Notes under the pieces: model-generated | Seen by the model: the letters and a program-made list of their open reading frames with translations, nothing else | Database searches by the model: none | What the model was told of the DNA's origin: nothing | Shown: piece by piece, positions 1 through 7,287 of the stretch | Layout: each line of letters starts with the position of its first letter | Numbering within the stretch: position 1 is the stretch's first letter | DNA from: a bacterium SM23_31 | GTDB taxonomy: Bacteria; SM23-31 | Assembly (NCBI GenBank): GCA_001304035.1 | Contig: LJUD01000032.1 | Span: forward strand, 1 to 24,603 | Reading direction: 5' to 3' | DNA: 24,603 bases | Made by a program: the position numbers and the translations under genes

Positions 1-529
1 ACAGCAAAATAAAAATTGAGATAAACCGGAGAATAAACATTTTTGTTTTCCTTTGGTTGGTATTTTTTTAAAAATAAAAATTAGATAATAAGATATAAAT
101 AAATATTTCTGTTACATTATAATATACGATTTTAAAAATAAAAAGTTTCATTTTATTTCAAAAAAATCATTATTCTGTAAATTCAAATTCATAAATGAAC
201 ATTTTATAATAGTATCGAGTGGGATATTAATACTGTCGCAACTTATATTTCTATAATTTAATAAAAGTAGCTTAATGAATAAGCTTTTTTATAATACTTA
301 AAAAAATAAGTTACAATTCAACTCACTGTGGTTGATAACACAAATGGTGGAAAGGATTTGGTGGTAAACAATAACAAAACACATATGTTTAAATTTGTAA
401 AGTGCTATATAATTTGTTTCTGACAAAAGTTACAACTTATTGTAAAAAGAAGTGTATCAAAAAAGTATTTATAATTGTTTTTTTTAATAATTATTTTCAA
501 AAATAATAATAAAAAAATGCATAAAAAAA
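1..529. other. AT-rich region without a recognisable gene
   Basis: Very AT-rich sequence with no open frame that looks like a protein. The only structure I see is a low-complexity A/T inverted repeat at about 478-517 (T-runs and ATTATTTT pairing with AAAATAAT and A-runs), just before the repeat element that starts near 530. It could act as a weak bidirectional terminator, but it is too simple in composition to call. Confidence 0.5.
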
Positions 530-757
530 TGGGGTCAGGTCTTGCATTATTACATTTTCCGTAAGAGGCTGATCCCGCTTATTGGAAAGAGTATAGCCAT
601 ATTGAATGTATGACTCATACATCTTTTTTTCCCGAATAAGCGGGATTATATACTTTTTATTTTTGAGATTTGACTTTTTTATACATGCTGAATCCCGCTT
701 TGCGGAATAATTATAATATTTTCCGCCAGAGGCGGATCTTTAGACAAGACCTGACCA
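530..757. repeat. MITE-like dispersed element bounded by GGGGTCAGGTCT
   Basis: The left edge reads GGGGTCAGGTCTTG (531 on) and the right edge reads CAAGACCTGACC (745-756), so the ~228 bp segment has inverted ends. Inside are nested palindromes (CCCGCTT...AAGCGGG type and CCGCCAGAGGCGG at 723-735). A related stretch recurs at 7080-7287 with the same ends and a shared internal string (GGATTATATACTTTTTA). Identical-looking ends are known to me from short elements associated with IS200/REP-associated tyrosine transposases; that link is from memory. No transposase is present, so any mobility would be in trans. Confidence 0.6.
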
Positions 758-812
758 CATTTACACCGCTAATATAAAGTGTTTTTTACAAATATAATAA
801 ATGTTATAATTA

Positions 813-2048
813 TTATTTTATACCCAGTAACTCATCGTCTAATTTATACACTTGTATCTGAGGCCAACCGTTTTCATCATCATGGTCATCATATATATAG
901 CCGTTATATATTTTTCTGTAAAGCCTATTTAATGTAAATGGTGGTAGGAATTTTTCAGTTTCAACATCAAATGCTAGTATGGTCTGATTTTGTGTTTCCT
1001 TAATAGCCCATATTTCAGCGTATTTCATTCGCGGGTAAATAAATATATAATTCCCATCAGTTCTTGCTCCTTTAAAACCCCAATATTTGCGTTCGCTATA
1101 CATTTTTTCAAGTTCCGCATAATGTAACTTTAAACTTTGATATCCCTTAGAAGTTACAGAAATTCCATCCAGACGGTGTTTAATCAAATCCGGCGGAAAC
1201 AACATCGGATCAAATTCATGTTTGATAATTTTATCTTCATAGGTATCCAGCGAAATAATATGAAGCGTAAATTCTCCGTAATCATCATTTAAAAACGTGT
1301 CTTCTTCCGACGTTATATAAAATAACTTATTATTATTTAATAAATCCCATGCAACCATTCCTAAACTTGCATTTCCTGATACAGCATAAGAAGTTTTTTG
1401 TACATCCGGCGCTTTTCCGTGATAAATCACATGTGCAGAATCACCGTTATCATAAATCAATAAAAACCATGCATTATTTTTCGTATAGTAAGCAATGTCA
1501 TATATAAATTCGCTTTCATTCAATGCACATATATTATTCGTATACATCACATTTTTGCCCATTGTAAACTGATATTTATCGGACAAATCCTGATAGATCT
1601 TTCGATTAATCAGTCTTAGATCGTTTACTAAATTAAAGTCGGAATCATAAATGGTTAATCTATTTAACAGGTCATTTTCTTCATGTAATGCAGTAAGATA
1701 ACCCATCGGACTCATAAATATACGAGGTGTCTCCAGGTATCTTCCGGGACCCTCTCCCTTTCCTCCCAATATCTTTAATCCCTTACCAAATTTATCATAT
1801 ACTTTAATAAAAAGTTCATCGGCTAATATTATATTCCCCGATTTATCTACTACCATCCTATTAACATCGGGATTCACCAGAATAAAATCACCTTCATATT
1901 TGTTGTCTTCGCCCATAGTACGCACTATATCTAAATTAATAATATTAGGATAATATTTATCATCATATATATCATTATTATTTTTTGAGCAATTACTAAG
2001 CAATAATATCGTTACTGATACATAACATATAATGATCTTTGCTTTAAT
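813..2048 (-). CDS. 6-bladed beta-propeller lipoprotein (TolB/BF3164-like)
   Basis: Predicted exported lipoprotein of about 411 residues with an NHL/TolB-like beta-propeller fold. The N-terminus is a Lys-containing start, a hydrophobic stretch (CYVSVTILLLSNC) and a lipobox-like Cys followed by SKNNND. Repeated blade motifs follow (VVDKSGNIILAD, IKVYDKFG, LTIYDSDF), with the family signature GGKGEGPGRY in the first third, matching GRFGQGPGEF and GRPGQGPGDL in the two other propellers of this window. The start is unusual. An AAGGAG site (2055-2060) lies 6 nt before an ATT codon at 2048-2046 that would give (M)KAKIIICYV, a typical lipoprotein start; the nearest in-frame standard alternative is TTG at 2075 with no visible ribosome site. 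It is separated from the peptide genes upstream by a terminator and a dispersed repeat, so it may be its own transcription unit. The family is common beside small secreted peptides in Bacteroidota; molecular function is unknown. Confidence 0.75.
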   Translation of the reverse strand: MKAKIIICYVSVTILLLSNCSKNNNDIYDDKYYPNIINLDIVRTMGEDNKYEGDFILVNPDVNRMVVDKSGNIILADELFIKVYDKFGKGLKILGGKGEGPGRYLETPRIFMSPMGYLTALHEENDLLNRLTIYDSDFNLVNDLRLINRKIYQDLSDKYQFTMGKNVMYTNNICALNESEFIYDIAYYTKNNAWFLLIYDNGDSAHVIYHGKAPDVQKTSYAVSGNASLGMVAWDLLNNNKLFYITSEEDTFLNDDYGEFTLHIISLDTYEDKIIKHEFDPMLFPPDLIKHRLDGISVTSKGYQSLKLHYAELEKMYSERKYWGFKGARTDGNYIFIYPRMKYAEIWAIKETQNQTILAFDVETEKFLPPFTLNRLYRKIYNGYIYDDHDDENGWPQIQVYKLDDELLGIK

Positions 2049-2149
2049 TTCATTCTCCTTACCCGTTGTTCGCAATTGTACTTGGTTAGTATATTATATA
2101 TGCATATTATACAACGTACACTACTGTAATATTTTGCGATTTTTTCATA

Positions 2150-2255
2150 TTTGTCATGTCGATCCCGCTTAGCGGGAGAGACATCTTGGTTTTTAAGATT
2201 TCTCTGCTTCACACCAAATTTTAATAAAATTTGGTATTCCGGTCGAAATGACAGT
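2150..2255. repeat. Dispersed palindromic repeat (GTCATTTCGA / GAGAAATCT type)
   Basis: The segment contains TGTCATGTCGATCCCGCTTAGCGGGAGAG, AAGATTTCTCTGC, a short palindrome ACCAAATTTTAATAAAATTTGGT split around 2214-2235, and ends with GGTCGAAATGACAG. This combination (ends in TGTCAT/ATGACA and a GAGAAATCT core) resembles a noncoding dispersed repeat common in Bacteroidota genomes. It fills the gap between the peptide operon and the propeller gene at 813-2048. A frame running through it is a repeat artefact, not a gene. Confidence 0.55.
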
Positions 2256-2351
2256 AATTTTTATTAAAATATGAAATTTTCCTATTAAAATTCTATGATT
2301 TTGACAAATTAATTACGCACAACGGGTTATCCTTATATTTCTTTTAAAACA

Positions 2352-2394
2352 AGATTAAGGGGCTCTTCGCCGAAGTTAGAACCCCTTAACCTTA
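2352..2394 (-). terminator. Rho-independent terminator of the peptide operon
   Basis: On the minus strand TTAAGGGGTTC (2389-2379) pairs with GAGCCCCTTAA (2365-2355), an 11-bp stem with one G-T wobble, followed by TCTTGTTTT. It lies about 40 nt after the stop of the last Cys-rich peptide gene, where the module 1 operon should end. Confidence 0.75.
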
Positions 2395-2434
2395 AATGTT
2401 AAGACTTAAAAACAGTTTTAACTTATTATAGCTC

Positions 2435-2683
2435 TTATTTTTCTGGTTCTTCATCCAAACCAAATTCGCAATCACACTCACTATCTTCTTGATGTGACCA
2501 GCACTCAACCCAAAGATCATTCAAATCCTCGGACGTGCCTACTCTTTGTTTATAGTATTTTCCGTCTCCGTCAAGACTGCATTCTCCATCTAAATAAAAT
2601 GTGTTTCCTTCTCCTAAAGAAAAAGAGCTAATAAGGCATATTAGCATGCCTAACAGAAGAAAACTTCTCATGAGATTTTTCAT
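2435..2683 (-). CDS. Small secreted Cys-rich acidic peptide (module 1, second)
   Basis: Unrecognised small exported protein of about 82 residues. A signal peptide is clear: MKNLMRSFLLLGML, then a hydrophobic core and small residues before an acidic mature part of about 55-60 residues. The mature part has four cysteines (GEC, VECWS, SEC, DC) and many Asp/Glu. The motif ECWS is shared with the neighbouring peptide at 2726-3010, so the two are probably paralogues. A strong AAAGGAGGTGA site precedes two ATGs; the one at 2683 has the better spacing (9 nt), while 2689 is only 3 nt away, so I chose 2683. It is the last gene of module 1, directly before a terminator. Role unknown; plausible roles are an exported signal or toxin peptide, or a small subunit that binds the neighbouring propeller. 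No NVEALA motif is present. Confidence 0.8.
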   Translation of the reverse strand: MKNLMRSFLLLGMLICLISSFSLGEGNTFYLDGECSLDGDGKYYKQRVGTSEDLNDLWVECWSHQEDSECDCEFGLDEEPEK

Positions 2684-2725
2684 TAACATTCACCTCCTTT
2701 TTAAATTAATTTTATTATTGAATTT

Positions 2726-3010
2726 TTATTCGACATCACAATCTTCATCACCCGCATCACACATATAACCATTCGCTTCACAAAAAGCCCATAAAAACCA
2801 CTCACCTAAAAATGGACCCTGCACATTAGCCTCACAATCATAATCTACAGAACTATCCGACCAACACTCACATTTAGCTTTGGAATTAAGTCCAAAGTCC
2901 TCGCATTCTGACTGCGCCTTGCACCCGTTATCTTTTCCGGCAATAAGAGCCGTTGAGTAACTGAAAAACGCGAGCATGGCAAACAGAACAACCACCTTTT
3001 TTGATGTCAT
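2726..3010 (-). CDS. Small secreted Cys-rich acidic peptide (module 1, first)
   Basis: Small exported protein of 94 residues. The start MTSKKVVVLFAMLAFF is preceded by GAAAGGAGAG six nt upstream, which decides against a longer frame starting at 3118 that would overlap the propeller gene. The signal peptide probably ends near STALIAG. The mature ~70 residues hold eight cysteines (NGC, SEC, KCECWS, YDC, AFC, MC, EDC) and an aromatic patch GEWFLWAF, with a strongly acidic tail. The ECWS motif is shared with the next gene (2435-2683). An even cysteine count and an export signal suggest disulfide pairing or another Cys modification outside the cytoplasm. The gene starts 31 nt after the propeller lipoprotein ends, so it should be co-transcribed with it. 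Function unknown. Confidence 0.82.
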   Translation of the reverse strand: MTSKKVVVLFAMLAFFSYSTALIAGKDNGCKAQSECEDFGLNSKAKCECWSDSSVDYDCEANVQGPFLGEWFLWAFCEANGYMCDAGDEDCDVE

Positions 3011-3041
3011 GTTTTCTCTCCTTTCACTTTGTTTTTTGATA

Positions 3042-4124
3042 TTACTTTTTATAGAGTAAGATGTAATTTGGATAACTGAGTGCATAAATATTATCAGGAT
3101 GAGAAAAATCAACTTCAATTATATTTCTGTATTTATCTTTTATATAAGCATCTAATACTATTTCTTTTTGTAATGTTAATTGTTCTTTAGAATATGCATA
3201 TAATCTATTCCACTCGGTTATATCTTTATTTATATTATCAAAATGATGTATATATACATGTTCTTCGTCTATGGAGAGGTCGGTCACATACATAATCAGC
3301 TCAAATTCATCACTACTTTTTCTTTCTCTTTTTCTTTTTTCTTCAGTAAATATTCTCCTGGAAATTGTGACTCCAAGGTTTGAAATATCTTTTTCCAGAA
3401 TTATATTTCCTTCTGAATCGAAGACCTTAATGACAGGATGATTTAAAAAAGCGCAATAAATTTGCCCGGTAACATCGTCCATTTCATATTCAGCCGCGCT
3501 ATCTTCACGACGCCATGATTTCCAATTATCATTTGTAGAGTCAATTTTAATAGGAAATAATTCCCCAAACCTGTTTAATTCTTCTCCTTTGTCCTTTAAC
3601 AAGGTAAAGAGAGAACCATTATCGGGAGCATTTATATATATGATATTATTAGTGTCGATTACAGCATGAAAAATATATGGTGGAATAAACGCAGGAATTG
3701 GAAAGGTAGTTAAATGATTATAGTTTTGATCGAATATTTGATATCGTATATTTAGCCAATCAAATACTAGTATCCTTCCATCGCGAAAGAATGCAGTGCC
3801 CGTTGGATTCCGAAACTCTCCCGGACCTTGCCCAAAACGACCGAATGTAGTCAGGTAATTTAATTCTTCATCAAATACAACGATTCTGTTGCTTCCATAA
3901 TCTGTTATATATATTTTATTATCATATTTATTATATCTGATCATATATGGTCTACTTAATATATCATTGTCACCAAAGGTAGATATAACCTTAACGGTTT
4001 TCTTGTATTCTTTCGGGATGTCGGCATACACTATCGTTTGCTGTGATTTGCTATCATTACAATTATCAAATAAACATAATATAATTATGATAAATAAGTT
4101 ATAGAGTTTAAATTTGATGTACAT
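3042..4124 (-). CDS. 6-bladed beta-propeller lipoprotein (module 1)
   Basis: Exported propeller protein of 360 residues. The N-terminus has a hydrophobic segment (LFIIIILCLFDNC) with Cys22 as possible lipidation site, although the lipobox is loose. NHL-like blades follow: YDNKIYITDYGSNRIVVFDEE, then GRFGQGPGEFRNP, then GRILVFDWLNIRYQIFDQ, and later GNIILEKDIS. The GxxGQGPGEF signature is typical of the 6-bladed beta-propeller family (PF17170/DUF5128), frequent in Bacteroidota. Its ATG follows directly after the TAA of the thioredoxin-like gene, with an AAGGAGG site 8 nt upstream inside that gene, so translation is coupled. The peptide genes follow 31 nt downstream. It may bind or present the secreted peptides; that is inference from position only. 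Confidence 0.82.
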   Translation of the reverse strand: MYIKFKLYNLFIIIILCLFDNCNDSKSQQTIVYADIPKEYKKTVKVISTFGDNDILSRPYMIRYNKYDNKIYITDYGSNRIVVFDEELNYLTTFGRFGQGPGEFRNPTGTAFFRDGRILVFDWLNIRYQIFDQNYNHLTTFPIPAFIPPYIFHAVIDTNNIIYINAPDNGSLFTLLKDKGEELNRFGELFPIKIDSTNDNWKSWRREDSAAEYEMDDVTGQIYCAFLNHPVIKVFDSEGNIILEKDISNLGVTISRRIFTEEKRKRERKSSDEFELIMYVTDLSIDEEHVYIHHFDNINKDITEWNRLYAYSKEQLTLQKEIVLDAYIKDKYRNIIEVDFSHPDNIYALSYPNYILLYKK

Positions 4125-4676
4125 TTATCCATCCTCCTTAGTATATCTTTCCAATAATAATCGCAAATCAGTATTTTCATTAAAAAAAGGCATAAAATAT
4201 CTTATTTTATTATTTACATCGACTAGTATAATAAAATTTGTATTATTAGTTATTCCATATTCTTTTTCCAGGACTTCACGTTGGTATGAATATATCTGAA
4301 AATTATCATTTTTAATATTATTGTCAAGTGACAATACAATAATTTTAATGCTATCTTGTAAATTAGTAATATTACTTAATACTGTATTCAAATATCTTAA
4401 TCTATTAGTTGTATTTGCATTATATCCTATGATAAATGTAACCTTATTTTGGGGAAGGAATCCTGCCGATTTTTCATTACTAAATATTTCGAATTTTACC
4501 AGTTCATGCCCATACAAAGAATCCGGTTTTATGTACTTCGTCATTGCTGTTGGACCAAAGACGGTTGGGTTTTTGCCTTCTACTATAGTATCGTATATCA
4601 TTGAAAATGAATAATATATAATTATACATGACAATGCAATAAATACATAATCTTTTATAGGTATTTTCTTTTTCAT
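4125..4676 (-). CDS. Membrane-anchored thioredoxin-fold protein without CxxC (module 1)
   Basis: Protein of 183 residues with one N-terminal membrane segment (VFIALSCIIIYYSFSMIY) and an extracytoplasmic domain. The order of elements fits an AhpC/TlpA-type thioredoxin fold: a strand KVTFIIGYNANTTNRLRYL where TlpA proteins have their WCxxC, then SIKIIVLSLDNN, then a late strand NFIILVDVNNKIRYF. The only cysteine is in the membrane segment, so the usual thiol pair is absent and the protein is unlikely to be a thiol oxidoreductase itself. It follows MauE-like (gap about 30 nt, containing a tandem repeat) and is followed without gap by the propeller gene. The pairing of MauE with a thioredoxin-like protein parallels MauE/MauD of methylamine dehydrogenase loci. 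Fold assignment is by pattern and moderately sure. Confidence 0.6.
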   Translation of the reverse strand: MKKKIPIKDYVFIALSCIIIYYSFSMIYDTIVEGKNPTVFGPTAMTKYIKPDSLYGHELVKFEIFSNEKSAGFLPQNKVTFIIGYNANTTNRLRYLNTVLSNITNLQDSIKIIVLSLDNNIKNDNFQIYSYQREVLEKEYGITNNTNFIILVDVNNKIRYFMPFFNENTDLRLLLERYTKEDG

Positions 4677-4688
4677 TGGATTTTAATA

Positions 4689-4740
4689 GAGATAAATGGT
4701 TCCTATCAATAAAGGAGATAAATGGTTCCCATCAATAAAG
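4689..4740. repeat. 26-bp tandem duplication across the end of the MauE-like gene
   Basis: Two adjacent 26-bp copies (4689-4714 and 4715-4740) differ at one base. Unit: GAGATAAATGGTTCC then TATCAATAAAG or CATCAATAAAG. The MauE-like stop codon (4708-4706) lies in the left copy. Removing one copy would give an end ...GTIYLY followed by TAA instead of ...GTIYLLY followed by TGA, so the duplication has kept the protein almost unchanged. Confidence 0.85.
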
Positions 4741-5140
4741 CAACATCATTGAGCAACTGCTGTTTGTTTGTAACGTTAAGAATCGACCCATAACATCCGC
4801 AGTCTGGTGTTGCATACGTCATAATCTGCCACAGCAAAAATATACAAAACACCGATAGAAATCCCGTGGAAACATATAACACTTCCCGAACCGGTTTGAA
4901 TACTATTAATAACCCGATAGCAATTTCTACCAGGGAAAAAATATAAGATCCAATTAATAATGGATAATAACTAAGATTGATGATACTCTCTAATACATCT
5001 ATAAATTTTATTGGATCCAACAACTTGCTTATTCCGGCAAATACGAACACCGCCCCAATCACACACCTGATAGCGCGCTTCGCGTTTCGTTCGTTAATGT
5101 ACCGCCGTATCCGGCTGATATGTACTGCTGGTCCATTCAT
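4706..5140 (-). CDS. MauE/DoxX-like membrane redox protein (module 1)
   Basis: Integral membrane protein of about 144 residues with four predicted helices. Helix 1 holds RCVIGAVFVFAGISKLLDP, the typical DoxX/MauE start; the others cover YYPLLIGSYIFSLVEIAIG, VLYVSTGFLSVFCIFLLWQ and LLNDVALLMGTIYLLY. Between helices 3 and 4 sits TPDCGCYGS, the conserved CGC(F/Y)G loop of this family. MauE is required to make the Cys-rich small subunit of methylamine dehydrogenase and is thought to help form its disulfides, so a role in oxidising the secreted Cys-rich peptides of this operon is attractive. The start is uncertain: ATG at 5140 has no clear ribosome site, a TTG at 5155 is possible, and the first ~80 nt are richer in GC than the surroundings. 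It is the first gene of module 1. Confidence 0.8.
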   Translation of the reverse strand: MNGPAVHISRIRRYINERNAKRAIRCVIGAVFVFAGISKLLDPIKFIDVLESIINLSYYPLLIGSYIFSLVEIAIGLLIVFKPVREVLYVSTGFLSVFCIFLLWQIMTYATPDCGCYGSILNVTNKQQLLNDVALLMGTIYLLY

Positions 5141-5749
5141 TTCGTTAGGCTGCAAACTATGGCATTTTAAATTTGTCTTTTTTCACTCGCTACTTGATTT
5201 TCATTCCGCATTCCGTATTCGAAACCCCCTCTATTATATCTGATATTCCACATATCAAATCTCTAAAAGATATTAGTTTGGATTTGATTGAATTATTAAA
5301 ACAATTTAGTATATGATTCTGAATATTACAATCGAAAAACAGTATTCTTAAAACCAACATATCATCTTTTCCCATAAAATTCACATATTCTGACCCTAAC
5401 CCTGCGATTAAGAGACACCTTTCCTTTGTTTCTTCTTAAAATATTTTCTCATCAAACAGAGCAATATAGTAATTGATTGATTCTAAACAAAATCTCTGTA
5501 AATATCTTCTTATTTATCATAACTATGTTTGAATATATTCTATTAATGTACAACAACTATTACGAGTCTTATTTTAATGTTTATCAGAGTTATCGTCTCA
5601 TCGCAGATTCAACAATAAAAAGAGTAACAGACAGTCCGAATGGCAAAAATAATTTTATTTTTTAATAATATAAAACCATTGCCAAGCAATGTCAAGAAAT
5701 TTCGGCTAACAAAACGGCTAACAAAACGGCTAACAAAATTACACTATTT
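5141..5749. other. Spacer upstream of module 1
   Basis: About 600 nt without a convincing gene. It contains a short dispersed-repeat-like string (CATTCCGCATTCCGTATTCG near 5201-5221) and, at its right end, three perfect copies of a 12-mer. The promoter of the module 1 operon should lie here, but I cannot point to good -35/-10 boxes. Confidence 0.45.
5703..5738. repeat. Three perfect 12-bp tandem repeats
   Basis: CGGCTAACAAAA occurs three times head to tail at 5703-5714, 5715-5726 and 5727-5738, with a partial copy just after. It sits immediately downstream of the AraC-type gene stop. It may be simple slippage or a set of binding sites; it is too short and regular for a CRISPR. Confidence 0.9.
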
Positions 5750-6124
5750 CTATACTTTTTTGTTGCCTTTGTTTTTCCTTTTTATATGTATTATAAATTC
5801 CATGGCTTTTTTCCCTGTTTCCCGCTTTATTAATAAACAAAAACTTGCTACAGAATTAAGCCCTATATCGTGTGCATAATTTATAAGTTTTCGATGTTTG
5901 TTGATTTTTTCTTTAATAAGAATTTTAACCAGGATATTCAAACGTGCTTCATTTATGTATTTCTTTGGTGTTAAACCAGTAATTATGAAAAACTGGTCCC
6001 TGAATGTTCTCAAATTGAGATTAAATTTACGTGCAAGTGTTGGACAGTCTACAACTTCTTTAATATTTTCGTAGACATATTTTTGTATTTCCGCGATTTT
6101 TTTAAAAAATTCATTATCCACCAT
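5750..6124 (-). CDS. Short AraC/XylS-type HTH protein
   Basis: DNA-binding protein of 124 residues made up almost only of the double helix-turn-helix of the AraC family. HTH 1 is around CPTLARKFNLNLRTFRDQFFIITGLTPKKYINEARL (residues ~28-62), and HTH 2 around INYAHDIGLNSVASFCLLIKRETGKKAMEF (~82-112), with the normal Gly and Phe positions of the family. The usual ligand-binding half is missing, so a separate input or dimer partner would be needed. ATG at 6124 is preceded by GGGGGC at suitable spacing. It is on the same strand as module 1, about 600 nt upstream of its first gene, and lies between the two modules. It may control one or both, but no operator is identified. Confidence 0.78.
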   Translation of the reverse strand: MVDNEFFKKIAEIQKYVYENIKEVVDCPTLARKFNLNLRTFRDQFFIITGLTPKKYINEARLNILVKILIKEKINKHRKLINYAHDIGLNSVASFCLLIKRETGKKAMEFIIHIKRKNKGNKKV

Positions 6125-6422
6125 TATTGCCCCCGGTTAATATATTTTTATTCACCCTCACTCTTGCCCTCTTCCCGCTAAGCGGGAGAGAAGGAACATA
6201 GGTTGCGTCAAGTACTGAAGTTTTGAAGCAACGGGAAGCTGAATAATCCAGCAATCACCCCCATCCCGCTTAGCGGGATGGGGGTGCCACTCATCTATAT
6301 TATTTTTTTAAAAAAGCTCACCCTAACACCTAGTACTCGGGGAATTATCAACTGCGTCAAGGACTGAAGTCCTGACGCAACGAAAAAACACATTTCACAA
6401 CATAGAAAGAATTTACAGAATT

Positions 6423-6666
6423 AGAATCCGCAGAATCGGGTCGGGAATTAGCGATAGAGCATTAGCAAAAGAATATGAAGACTACATTATCCGGGAGCAC
6501 CCTTCAGAATCAGCTTTTTTCAGCGGATTTATTGTGAAACATATAACTTTGAATAACTAATTCAAATATAATTAACTTCCTCATTCTAAACATTTAAATT
6601 GTAAATTGCAACAAGAAAATCAAGTTTTTTTCCCAAAATCACGGAAAAAATAACGTTTCGGGGCAA
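6423..6666. repeat. Direct repeat A, left copy (flanks module 2)
   Basis: Matches 11245-11487 in the same orientation over about 245 bp. Shared blocks include GAATCCGCAGAATCGGGTCG, GAAGACTACATTATCCGGGA, GTGAAACATATAA or ATGAAACATATAA, and a long AAATCAAGTTTTTTTCC...AAATCACGGAAAAAATAAC end. In this copy a frame on the plus strand reads GISDRALAKEYEDYIIRE, continuing with PSESAFFSGF and a stop at 6558-6560. The other copy lost one A in the same frame. It may be a degenerate gene tail plus its downstream DNA. The two copies bracket module 2. Confidence 0.75.
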
Positions 6667-6949
6667 GTTTTAGTCTTAAAGAACGGATTTTGACAGAAAC
6701 CGCTGCCCCGCCCAGAGTTCTCGGGATCACAGAATGACTCAGCGGGATTACAGGAACCGAATCCATTTTTATATTCAGGCGTTAGAAAAGTATATATTAA
6801 TATTTATCGTAAGAGGTTGAAATGATAGTTATTCCTGCTTGAATTTGCGGTGAAACATAGATGTATTTTGTTCACGTAGTAAGGAAATTATTATCTTCGT
6901 ACAGGATTGATTATTTTCGGTGGGCGAATTATAACCATGGAACTGCAAC

Positions 6950-6982
6950 AAAAAAATAGAGCATAAAACCTACCATGCTCCA
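6950..6982 (-). terminator. Possible terminator downstream of module 2
   Basis: On the minus strand TGGAGCAT (6982-6975) pairs with ATGCTCTA (6964-6957), one G-T wobble, 10-nt loop, followed by a run of seven T (6956-6950). Shape fits a factor-independent terminator. It is 435 nt beyond the stop of the module 2 peptide gene, so it would end a long 3' untranslated region. Confidence 0.5.
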
Positions 6983-7031
6983 TTAATATAATAAGTCTGT
7001 TTCAATAGAGATGGCTAATGCAATATAATGG

Positions 7032-7055
7032 CTGTCATGGACCATTCCATGACAG
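7032..7055. repeat. Perfect hairpin CTGTCATGGA-CCAT-TCCATGACAG
   Basis: A 10-bp perfect inverted repeat with a 4-nt loop in the spacer downstream of module 2. There is no T-run after it on either strand, so it is not an obvious terminator. Confidence 0.7.
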
Positions 7056-7079
7056 AATAAATGTGTGCCTGATACGTCT

Positions 7080-7287
7080 GTTTTTGCTCCGAATAATCGG
7101 GATTATATACTTTTTACTTTTGAGATTTTACTTTTATATTATAGCCATACTGAATTTCGCTAAGCGGGATAATTTATAATAATGAAAGACCTGACCCCAA
7201 AAATGCTCTGAATCCCTCAAGTACTCGGGGGATAATTATAATATTGTCAGACAAAGTCTGATCTTTAGACAAGACCTGACCCCATTT
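7080..7287. repeat. MITE-like fragments with AGACCTGACCCC ends
   Basis: Related to the element at 530-757: shares GGATTATATACTTTTTA, a following GAGATTT.ACTTTT string and GGATCTTT- or TGATCTTTAGACAAGACCTGACC ends. Two end motifs are present (about 7186-7197 and 7271-7283), both in the same direction, so this looks like two truncated copies joined together and not one intact element. Confidence 0.6.

Noticed and set aside
2012..2212. Minus-strand frame of 66 codons in front of the TolB-like propeller
   Set aside because: Most of it is translated dispersed repeat, and it overlaps the propeller start. Its inner ATG lies only about one base after the ribosome site.
5190..5384. Minus-strand frame of 64 codons upstream of the MauE-like gene
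   Set aside because: No ribosome site, no signal or domain, and part of it is a CATTCCG-type dispersed repeat.
5703..5738. Three 12-mer repeats as a possible CRISPR
   Set aside because: Repeats are adjacent without spacers and too short; no cas gene is nearby.
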